From: Muraenolepis orangiensis
Taxonomy: Eukaryota; Chordata; Actinopteri; Gadiformes; Muraenolepididae
Assembly: GCA_027704905.1 (NCBI GenBank)
Contig: CM051004.1
Coordinates: 4,014,628-4,078,627 of the forward strand
Length of the DNA: 64,000 nucleotides
Direction: 5' to 3'
In this document: in pieces, positions 21,452 to 30,800 of the stretch
How the letters are laid out: the number at the start of each line of letters is the position of its first letter
Position numbering within the stretch: position 1 is the stretch's first letter
The notes under the pieces: model-generated
What the model was told of the DNA's origin: nothing
The model's database searches: none
The model's input: the letters and a program-made list of their open reading frames with translations, nothing else
Made by a program: the position numbers and the translations under genes

Positions 21452-24400
21452 TATATACTTATTCTATCACTGGTGAAGAGTGAAGCTGATTATTATTATT
21501 ATATATTATATACTTATTCTATCACTGGTGAAGAGTGAAGCTGATTGTTATTTAATCTATACTGTTTGCAGGTTGATGGAAAACACCAAGAAGTGGACGG
21601 TTCCTTTGAGCGTCTCCAGGTGGACATTCAGCATCTGGATTTAAGTTAGTCGTACAATTGTTCCTTTAGTTTAGTAGAACATTTTAACATTGAACAGTTA
21701 GGTCATGTTTTAACAGGGTTAGTTCATTGTTTTAACAGGGTTAGGTCATTGTTTTAACAGGGTTAGGTCATTGTTTTAACAGGGTTAGGTCATTGTTTTA
21801 ACAGGGTTAGGTCATTGTTTTAACAGGGTTAGGTCATTGTTTTAACAGGGTTAGGTCATTGTTTTAACAGGGTTAGGTCATTGTTTTAACAGGGTTAGGT
21901 CATTGTTTTAACAGGGTTAGGTCATTGTTTTAACAGGGTTAGGTCATTGTTTTAACAGGGTTAGGTCATTGTTTTAACAGGGTTAGGTCATTGTTTTAAC
22001 AGGGTTAGGTCATTGTTTTAACAGGGTTAGGTCATTGTTTTAACATGGTTAGGTCATTGTTTTAACATGGTTAGGTCATTGTTTTAACAGGGTTAGGTCA
22101 TTGTTTTAACAGGGTTAGATCATTGTTTTAACAGGGTTAGGTCATTGTTTTAACAGGGTTGAGTTATTGTTTTAACAGGACAACTCTAACTTTTGAATAT
22201 TAAGGGTCTGTTGTGACTTGACGATAAACAGTGAATATATGAAGGGTCTGTTGTGACTTGTAGGTAAAGTCCCTCTCCTCATGAAGACGAGGGTCCCTGT
22301 CGTAGGCGTGGGGAAGCACTTGTGTGGCGCTGCAACAGGTAAAGTTATGAACACCTTCATTCACCAAGCTGTGAGATGGCTGTAAAAATATGTTTTTTAA
22401 AGTTGTATATTGTATTGTAAATCAGTTGGGTTAATGAATCTGTTCTCCTGTCTCCTCTGAGCAGACCTGGCTCTCCGTTGTTTGTTTGAGGGAGTCAACC
22501 CTTCCCTCAGCTCGGAAACTGAACCTCCCAGTAAACGGGCCCGACACCAGGAGGGTCCTCCTGCACCACCCATACACCAAGAGGACCCTCCTGCTCCACC
22601 CAGACACCAGGAGGACCCTCCTGCACCACCCATACACCAGGAGGACCCTCCTGCACCACCCAGACACCAGGAGGACCCTACTGCACCACCCATACACCAA
22701 GAGGACCCTCCTGCTCCACCCAGACACCAGGAGGACCCTACTTCAGCCGGGCTTGCACCACCCAGCCTTGAGCCTGCACCACCCAGCAGGATGGATGTGT
22801 GTGGATTGGCCATCGCCTTATGTTGTCACCACCGCTGTGAGTGGAGACACTATGTTGGCAAGCAGTTCTTCAGAGAGATGGGGTTAGGTGCTTCAGAGTT
22901 CTCCACCTTCCAGCGGATGTCCAGTTGGGCGACATGTGACGGTTGCCCTGACGACCAAACCAAAGATCCGGCTCCTGATGGAGAACACGAACCAGCAGAT
23001 GAGGACAACTTTAATGGGTAATACTATCAATATTCACTTAATGTGTTCAATAAAACCATATCTATAATCGAAAAAGATCTAAATCTAAATTTGGAGGATT
23101 GAATCCTATTCAATATTTAGTATGAGAAAGAGTGGGCAGCTATACACAGCGCCCGGGGAGCAGTGTTGGGGTCTGGGGCCTTGCTCAAGGGCACCTCGGC
23201 AGTGCCCAGGTGTTTCGTGGACTTGAACCGGTGACCCTCTGGTTCCCAAGCCAAGTCCTAATAGACTGAGATATCCTGCCGCCTCCCACTTAGCCCAACC
23301 TTTCCTAATCCCACTTAGCCCTACCCTTACTCCTCCAACTTAACCCTTCTACTTAGCCCTACCCTTACTCCTCCAACTTAACCCTACCCTTACTCCTCCC
23401 ACTTAGCCCTACCCTTACTCCTCCCACTTAACCCTTCTACTTAGCCCTAACCGTACTCCTATCCTTACTCCTCCCACTTAGCCCTACCCTTACTCCTCCC
23501 ACTTAACCCTTCTACTTAGCCCTAACCTTACTCCTCCCACTTAGCCCTACCCTTACTCCTCCCACTTAACCCTTCTACTTAGCCCTAACCTTACTCCTCC
23601 CACTTAGCCCTACCCTTACTCCTCCCACTTAACCCTTCTACTTAGCCCTAACCGTACTCCTATCCTTACTCCTCCCACTTACCCCTAACCTTACTCCTCC
23701 CACTTAACCCTCCTACTAGCCCTACCCCTACCCCTACTCCCACTTAACCCTACCCTAACTCATCCCACTTAAACCTTCCCTTACTCCTCCCACTTAACCC
23801 TACCCTTACTCCTCCCACTTAGCCCTTATGAATGTTGTTTCAATGTATTATATACCCTTTTCTTTCTGGCAGGCTTTAAACCTAGCCCCATCTTTAAACA
23901 TAGTTCTAGCTTTCAAACCTACCCCTATTTTTAAACCTAGTTATAGCTTTATAACCTAGCCCTATTTTTAAACCTAGTTATAGCTTTATAACCTAGCCCT
24001 ACATTTTAAAACTAGCCCTAGGTTATAAACCTAGTTATAGCTTTTACCCAGAACATAACGTAACCATGTACCGGCTTCCCAGAACAGACAGGTAAGCGTT
24101 AATGTTCAGGTATAGTGTTATGGTGTGTTCAGGTAAAGGGTTATGGTGTGTTCAGGTATAGGGTTATGGCGTGTTCAGGTATAGGGTTATGGTGTGTTCA
24201 GGTATAGGGTTATGGTGTGTTCAGGTACAGGGTTATGGTGTGTTCAGGTACAGGGTTATGGCGTGTTCAGGTAAAGGGTTGTAGTGTGTTCATGTCTAAT
24301 TGTAACGTTCTGTTTCTAGGGGGCTGTCCACAGAGGAGAGAGGAGGTGTTGGCCGTCTCTGTAAGCGTCTCATTAATGAAGGTCGAGTCCATTACCTGCA

Positions 24401-24494
24401 AAGCAAAGGCTTCTTAACCAAACTGTCGTACTATACAAGCCCTAAAATCACACTGGAAAATGTCCTGCTTACAGCTGTTCCCTCTGAGAGATAA
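16797..24494 (+). CDS. trmt13: tRNA:m4X (2'-O) methyltransferase TRM13 homolog
   Basis: 2'-O-methylates position 4 of tRNA acceptor stems (family knowledge). Exons: 16797-16913, 17309-17358, 18866-18932, 19025-19084, 19980-20049, 20344-20447, 20562-20729, 21572-21644, 22264-22338, 22465-23017, 24320-24494, giving 503 codons (human protein about 480). The N-terminus has a CCCH-type finger (CRFFVERKKRFC..YCGEH), then a CHHC finger (CPLDPKHTVFEERLSKHLQKC). The SAM-binding motif is FVEFGAGKGKLSHW; downstream are VVGVGKHLCGAATDLALRC, ALCCHHRCEWRHYVG and the C-terminal ITLENVLLTAVP. The start is the first in-frame ATG upstream of the finger. Oddities: an in-frame Pro-rich decapeptide repeat (22547-22740), a weak donor GTCCAA after 20729, and a minisatellite duplicating the exon 1 donor. 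Confidence 0.95.
16901..17199 (+). repeat. 75-77-bp tandem repeat containing trmt13 exon 1 donor
   Basis: Four copies starting at 16901, 16976, 17053 and 17130. Each carries the last 13 exon bases CACGCCTACGTG plus donor GTAAGA, followed by ATATACCAGGTATACACAC with a variable CA run. The first copy is the real exon edge. Reading through the real donor meets a TAA at 16974-16976, so only the first donor leaves the reading frame usable. Confidence 0.93.
17540..17740. repeat. ACTATACTA-rich degenerate repeat
   Basis: Short-period AT-rich repeat (ACTATAC, CAATACTATA) in trmt13 intron 2. Confidence 0.7.
17742..18235 (-). mobile_element. LINE family C 3' fragment with internal microsatellite
   Basis: Minus-strand LINE 3' end: GTGACTGATGGATGATATAT, GTGCAAAAAACATTTTAAAG and GGCAGCACTCCTAGCAGTT match the family C copies at 27660-27790 and 35840-36000. 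A (GTACA/GTGCA) pentamer expansion occupies 17858-18050. Confidence 0.8.
17858..18050. repeat. (CAGTA)/(CAGTG) pentamer microsatellite
   Basis: About 38 pentamers that alternate between CAGTA and CAGTG, expanded from the GCAGTAACTG-like sequence of the host LINE. Confidence 0.92.
18236..18345. repeat. GGGTTAGGGTA repeat
   Basis: Units TACTGAGAGAGGGTTAGGGTA. Telomere-like GGGTTA core. Confidence 0.75.
18436..18830. repeat. 37-40-bp minisatellite (ATGCATTAATCAATATATTC)
   Basis: About ten diverged copies ending in ATACATAATCTAGT, in trmt13 intron 2 just before the third exon. Confidence 0.88.
19100..19625. repeat. 57-58-bp minisatellite
   Basis: About nine copies of a unit containing GGGATGATAGTACTAGAG and GACCGTAATACAGATCAC, followed to 19940 by degraded GATAATGATAGTAAT repeats. 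It opens long frames on both strands (hydrophobic Ile/Thr/Val repeats) that are artefacts. Confidence 0.95.
20210..20315. repeat. 26-bp GGGTTAGGGGCTCTATCTGA repeat
   Basis: Four copies in the short intron before the 20344 exon. Confidence 0.88.
20930..21172. repeat. About 32-bp CATCTCCATGGTTACAG repeat
   Basis: About eight copies (AGTCATCTCCATGGTTACAG then ACTGTTGAGAT) in trmt13 intron 7. Confidence 0.9.
21230..21545. repeat. ATT-rich 60-bp repeat
   Basis: Units GAAGAGTGAAGCTGATTATT plus variable (ATT)n and TATACTTATTCTATCACTGG, ending 26 bases before the 21572 acceptor. Confidence 0.88.
21690..22180. repeat. 22-bp GTTTTAACAGGGTTAGGTCATT minisatellite
   Basis: About 22 near-perfect copies. 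Each contains TTTTAACAG, which resembles a 3' splice site, and a telomere-like GGGTTAGG. The true acceptor for the next exon is at 22263. Confidence 0.95.
22547..22740 (+). repeat. trmt13: In-frame 30-bp coding repeat in trmt13
   Basis: Six and a half copies of a 30-bp unit encoding EDPPAPP-I/R-HQ, strictly alternating Ile and Arg forms, so a 60-bp higher-order unit. It lies between the GKHLCG..TDLALRC and ALCCHHRC motifs, where other vertebrates have a variable linker. The unit keeps the reading frame, and the encoded segment should be a disordered Pro-rich loop. Confidence 0.95.
23110..23290 (-). mobile_element. SINE-like fish repeat
   Basis: Contains GGGGCCTTGCTCAAGGGCAC, CTCGGCAGTGCCCAGG and GAACCGGTGACCCTCTGGTT, a common fish repeat with a tRNA-like 'GAACCGGTGACC' block. 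Orientation tentative. Confidence 0.6.
23285..24290. repeat. Three successive minisatellites in the last trmt13 intron
   Basis: 23285-23830: CCCACTTAGCCCTACCCTTACTCCT units of 24-25 bp. 23875-24045: AACCTAGTTATAGCTTTATA units. 24100-24280: about 24-bp TTCAGGTATAGGGTTATGGTGTG units. No coding sequence. Confidence 0.9.
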
Positions 24495-24569
24495 CACTCA
24501 AGATCATCTTCTAGTACATTACAACATTTCACCAAACCTTTATTCATACACATTTTTTTAAAACACTTT

Positions 24570-24578
24570 TTTAATAAA
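24570..24578. terminator. Bidirectional poly(A) signal between trmt13 and lrrc39
   Basis: AATAAA on the + strand (24573-24578) serves trmt13, 79 bases after its stop. The overlapping TTTAAT (24570-24575) reads ATTAAA on the - strand, and another minus-strand AATAAA lies at 24539-24544. lrrc39 transcripts ending there would overlap the trmt13 3' UTR. Confidence 0.65.
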
Positions 24579-24860
24579 AGAATATTGCATTTATCATTAT
24601 TTTGCTAATTTGGTGTCTGGTATAAGTGATTGCTGTATAACTGGGTAATTCGGTACATTTGAAAATAGTTGTTTACGTTCTTCTCACTGAATGAGATGTT
24701 AGCATTAGACTTGGTACTATAATAACATTTGATTAGACACTTATTATTATGAATTGAACTTTGTAATATTTATGGCTTAAAGCTGTTTATGTAAACATAA
24801 ACTGAACCATGAATTACTGTAAAAAGTCAAATTGAGATGTGTTGGAATGTATTTGATACT

Positions 24861-27800
24861 TTAGCTACCTTTACTTGACACATTAAGTACAGCATGCTCT
24901 CTCTTACGAGCTTCTTGGATATACATCAGCATGAATTCACGTCCAAACATCTCTCGGTCTTCATCTTCCTCCTCTCCTTGTGTCTTGTTTAGGAGCAGCA
25001 CATCCACATTGGATGTGAGAGGGTTGTCCCGAAAGTTGACAAATCTGTCACAAGAAGCATGGTTTCAGGCAACTCACTTTTTCACTTTTAGTTTCTTCTC
25101 TTTTACTAAAACCCTGCCATTGGTCTAATTTAGATGCAGTAGGCAAGAGTATTTTGGTTAATAGTATATATTCCTAGGGGTTATGTATAGGGTTCATGTT
25201 GGTCTTTAGGGTTAGGGGTTAGGGTACATGCTGGTCCCTAGGGGTTTGGGTCTTGGGTACACGGTAGTCTTTAGGGGTTAGGGTATAGAGTACATGTTAG
25301 TCTTTAGGGGATAGGGTACCCGGTACATGTTAGTCTTTAGGGTTAGGGTCTTGGGTACACGTTAGTCTTTAGGGGTATATGTTAGGGTATAGGGTACATG
25401 CTGGCCCATAGGGGTTAGGGTATAGGGTGCATGTTTGTCTTTGGGGGTTAGGGTACATGTTGGTCCGTAGGGGTTAGGGTATATATGGGGAATTGAAGTA
25501 GTTTAGAGTTTGATATGTTGCTAATTGCAGACCTTAGACTGGCCATTCCTTCCATGAGGACAGGGATGTCTGTCAGTCGGTTGTTGCTGAGGACCAGCGT
25601 CTCCAGGTTGTGCATGAGACTCATGCTCTCAGGGAGATGCTCCAACTCATTCCTCTGCAGCCACAGGGTATGAAGATTCGTCATTCTGTAATAAAAATGA
25701 CATTATATATAAGTAACTGTCATATAAGATCAATTAAAATATTCTGATAATAAATATGGAATAATGACATATATTCATGACATTTATATAATATAAGATT
25801 GCGTATTTTCAAAACAACTTTTTTCACTTCATTTTACTGTATATGAATAACATAAAATAAATTAAACATTCAGATAATATCTAATAATGACATTAATAAC
25901 AATCATATAATATAAGATGAATTAAACATTCAGTTCTAAATATGTAATGCCATTATGTATTAGATTTGTTTCAAATTTATTTTTTTATTGTCAAGTACAG
26001 TACAGCGAAAATAATTTGGCATCTAAATAGAGTGCAAATGTTGCAGTAAAGTGCATGGTCATATCATTTACAGTGGTTAAATAAGATGTTAAGACCGTCT
26101 ACTAGGTATAACAAGGAATCAAATAACTTGGGAGTATGTATGAGATATGTGCACAATTGTATATATATACAGGTAAGTATTTAACCGGTAGTGATCAGGG
26201 GTATGCAATTATATCAACAGGATAAATATATATAAATGTATATACAGCAGGTAGTTAGCAGGGATATGCAGTTATATCAACAGTTGAAGATTAATATATA
26301 TATATATATATATACGGTAAGTACAATTCACATTTACATGTCTATCATACAGGTATGTAAAAAAATAAATAAGTAATAAATAAATCCGTAAACTAGGTAG
26401 AGATCATCGTGGCACAGAGTTCACAAGGTGACCGCTGAGAGGAAGTAGCTGTTCCTGAGCCTGCTTGACTTGGAACAGAGGTCCCTGTAGCGCCTCCTGG
26501 AGGGCAGGAGGGGGTTGGGGTGAGAGGTTGTCGTTGACACGTGGTGGTGTACGGAAGAACAAGTGAGGAAGATTTTTATTTAATAAAGTCGAAATGTCGA
26601 GAATAAAGTCGAAATATCATTTCAACTTTATTCTCGACATTTCGACTCGACATGCAAAATAAAAAATCTTCCTCTCATTTTTTTTGTATGCCTGGCCCTA
26701 ATACTCTTCCGTAGTGGTGGGTGGTGTTTATTGCAGGGAGGGATAATCCAAAGATGCGGTTTTCACCACCCTCTGCAGCGCTTTCCAGTCTGAGACAGTG
26801 CAGTTGCTGTACCACACTGTGATGCAGTTGGTGAGGATGCTTTCGATGGCACACCGGTAAAAGTTCACCAGAATGTGTCAAAATTCTTGGTTTCCATGAG
26901 GTCACCAAGTTTGGAGATGAGTTTGAAGGGGATGATGGGGTTGAAGGCTGAGCTGAAGTCGATGAACAGCATTCTCACGTGGGTGTTGCTCTCATCCAGG
27001 TGGGAGAGAGCAGAGTGAAGGGTAACAGGATCCTCCGTGCTCCTGTTATTACGGTAGGCAAATTGGTGTTTATCCAGTAAGGGTGAGAGGTGAGCCAGGA
27101 CCAGCCTCTCGAAGCACTTCATGATGATGGGGGTGAGTCAGTGAGGCTCGCTGCAGAGGAGTTTTTGGCACTGGCACAATGAAGGTGGTTTTAAAACACG
27201 CTTGGACAACTGCCTGAGCTAGTGATATGTTGAAACTGTTAGTTAGGACCTCAGTCAGCTGCTCAGTGCAGTTCCTGAGCACGTGACCGGGGATGCCATC
27301 AGGACCAGCTGCTCTATGCGCATTTGTTCTGCTCAGTGCCGCACACTCGTCTGTGGGGGAGAAGGTAAGGGGTTGGTGGTCAGCGGGGAGAGTGCCCACC
27401 AGTAGCCTTGGTGGGTAGTTTGTGGTTGTCCCGATCGAAGCGGGCATAAAAATACAAGATACAAGAAGAAGTACATAGGAACGCTTACTCCCCATTCCCC
27501 CCCCCCCCCCCCCCCCCGCAGTATCCATCTTAAAAACGGCATAAAAATTCTATATACAATCAAATAAAATACAATTTTAAAAAAGAGCAGCAAAGTGACT
27601 TAAATGGTATGTACATGGTTTTTAGATTTGTTATTTTTTTTACAAAAATGTTTCAAAAACAAAAGTGCTAGTAGTGCAGCAGCATCGTGAATACAGTGCA
27701 ATAACTGTGATGAGTCCAGCAAAGTATGTAAGTGTAATGTTAATGTGGTAATGTTAAAGTGGCAGCACTCCTAGCAGTTCAGTAGGCTCACTGCCTGTGG

Positions 27801-30800
27801 ATTAAAACTAGCCTTAAACCTGCAAATACTTGCACAGATGCTGCGCAACCGGGGAGAAGAGATGGTGCCCAGGGTGGTTGCAGTCCTTTATGATGGACAT
27901 GGCCTTCCGACATCTGGTCCTAAATATCTCCTCAATGCAAGGAAGTGCACACCCAATGATCTTCTCTGCCGTTCTCACGACCCTCTGGATGTCTTTCTTG
28001 TCCCGTGCAGTGGTGTTGCCGTACCACACAGTAACGCCACCCGTCAGGACGCTCTCTATGGTGCCACGGTAGAAGTTCACTAGCCACCTCTGGCCTATAC
28101 CGCTTTTTCTGAGGCATCGCAGAGCATAGAGGCGCTGGTGTGCCTTCTTCAGCATGACCTCCGTGATGTCCACGCTAGGTCATTGGAAATCTGTAGTCCA
28201 AGGAAACAGAAGCAGCTAACGACTTCCACCGGTGTCCCGTCCAGGCTGATGGTGGAGTGGATGCCCCGGATGAGCTCCTTGGTCTTGCTGACATTCAGTG
28301 CGAGGCTGTTGTCCTCACACCATCGCGTCAGCTGGACCACCTCATCTCTGTACTCCGTCTCATCGCCCTCGCTTATCAAGCCGATGACTGTGGTGTCGTC
28401 TGCAAACTTGATAATCCGATTATTGCTGTGTGTGGCAGAACAGTCATGTGTGTACAGCGAGTACAACCGGGGACTGAGGCAGCAGCCTTGGGGTGCCCCG
28501 ATGTTGAGGACCAGAGTGGATGAGATGTTGTTCCCAATCTTCACCACTTGAGGCCTGCCCGTCAGGAAGTCCATAATCCAGTTACAGATGGGGGTGCCCA
28601 GACCTAGGTCCCTCAGGTTCAGGACCAGCTTGGAGAGAACGATGGTGTTGAATGCCGAGCTGTAGTCAATGAACAGCAGTCTGACGTAGGTGTCCCTCCT
28701 GTCCAGGTGCTGCAGGGCCGTGTGTATTGCCAGGGAAATATCTACAGACCTGTTTGGTCTGTATGCAAACTGTAGTGGGTCTAGGGACTCGGGGATGGCC
28801 AAGTTTATATGTGACATTACAAGTTTCTCCAGGCACTTCATGGCTATGGGTGTTGCCACTGGACGATAATCATTGAGGCATGTTACCTTGGTCTTTTTGG
28901 GTAACGGCACAATGGTTGTCGCTTTGAAGCACGCTGGGACGACAGACTGTTGTAGTGATGCATTGTAGATGTCGGTGAACACAGCAGCCAGCTGGTCAGC
29001 GTAGGTCTTGAAGATGCGGGATGGAACTCCGTCTGGGCCGGCTGCCTTCCCTGCCTTAACCCTCCTGAAGGTTCTGCGGACCTCGGACTCGGACAGTTGT
29101 AGAACGTAGTCCTCTGGGCTGATGTTCAAGTTGTTGGTTAGCTCATAGTCCCTTTCAAAGCGAGCAAAAAACTTGTTTAGCTCGTCTGGTAGGGTAGGGT
29201 CGTGGTTGGTGACTGCCCCTGAGCTCCCCTTGTAGTTGGAGAGGACCCTCAGACCTTGCCACATACGTCTGGTGTCAGAGTCCCCGAACTGTAATTCCAA
29301 TTTGTTTTTGTAATCCAATTTATCCTTGGCTTTTCTGAGTTCGTACTAAAAGTACATGATTGAGCTCTTCAGGGAGGGATGAGCCAGTGGTTTGGGGGGC
29401 GTTGTTGGAGGGTTTAAAGTCCTTAATGGCCTGGATGCCCTGCCACATGTGTCGGGGATCAGAGTTGTTGAAGTGGTCTTTAACCCTACGCTTGTGATTG
29501 AGCTTGGCTGAACAGTAGGCCTGTGCATCGCCCAACCTAAAAGCAGCGGCACATATGAATAACATTTATATAATAGATTACAACATTGTATACAATAAAA
29601 ACAGCATAACAGTGATGGTCTCCTGACCTGTGTATGTCTGGCGGTAAACTCTGGAGCTGGTTTCCTCCTACGTCCAGCCACTGCAGGCCAGCCAGGCTCA
29701 CCACACTCTCTGGGATGGTGAGGAAATTGTTCATGGACAGGTCCAAGTAGCAAAGCTTCTTTAGTTGGCTGAGCTGCAAACAACACATTCCAATCATTAA
29801 CACAGCGCTTGCTGCACTTTTTACATTTACAAATTCAACTAGGCTTGGGTTAATCTTATAGCCCGAACTCCTCAAGTTCTCATGGTTAAGGTTAATCTAA
29901 TACTTCTCAAGGTTTAGGTTCACCTAATAGCCTCAAGACAAGATATTAAATATATTGGAAATATGGGAAGTGCTTTTGGATCGTATTCTAAAAAGTTTGT
30001 GTGTATGGGTTAGGGTCTGGGTCATTGATGTCTGGGGTTAGACCTTTGGGTCCTAGGGTTAGTTAAGAGTCATAGGATTTAGGGTCAGAGGCTTAGGGTC
30101 TTAGGGTTACGTTAGGTTCTTAGGATTTAAGGATTTATGGTCCTAGGCTTAGGATCCTAGGGTAAGGTAAGGGTTCTTAAGATTTAGGATCCTAGGTTTA
30201 GGTTCTTAGGAAGTAGGGTTGGGGTTAATCGTACCTCGGGAGGCAGATCACTGAGGTCTCTGTTCATTGCCAATTCCAGTCTCTCCAGATTTTCACAATG
30301 GCCGAGTTCCTCAGGAATGTCTTTTAGTTTGTTGTAACTGAGCAGTAACTCACGTAAGCGGATCATATCACCTGAATATGGGGAAAACAAGCCGTCACAT
30401 TTAACTTTCAAGGCAATAGAGTTTTAACAATGACTTTAAATGACAGAAAGCTTTATATGTGTACATATAAAACACAATGACTATTAGCATACATTCTACT
30501 CCAGGACAACTGGAAAACTGTAAGTAGTTTATTATTTACATAGTTGACCATGATCCAAACCATGAGCTACTAGCGGATGAGCTATGGAACTAGAAAATTA
30601 ACTGTCATGTTAAATGTTTTTCTATAGTCTTGGAGCTATTCTTTCAAAATGTTACCAATCTCTCTTGGAATCTGGGTGATTGCATTGCGTGACAGGTCCA
30701 GTACAACCAGGTGTTCAAATTTTGAGATGAAATTAGGAATCTTTTGAAGTCCTGTTCTGTGGATCTGCCATTCCTGAACTTGAGTGAGATGCACTAATGC

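Larger units (their letters stand above)
25970..29560 (-). mobile_element. LINE family B copy, split by a nested LINE
   Basis: Minus-strand LINE. Its 3' end is near 25970 (TATTAGATTTGTTTCAAATT, then GTGCAAATGTTGCAGTAAAG). The RT part runs 26700-27440 (CFERLVLAHLSPLL, YRNNRSTEDPVTL, LFIDFSSAFNPI). The more 5' part, encoding FRLGDAQAYC..HKRRVKDHFNNSDPRHMWQGI, sits at 29346-29540, separated by the family C insertion 27445-29345. A MITE at 26551-26713 interrupts it further. The + strand copy at 40085-42310 has these parts contiguous. Confidence 0.85.

Noticed and set aside
22397..22813. Antisense Gly/Cys/Trp repeat frame
   Set aside because: Shadow of the trmt13 coding repeat.
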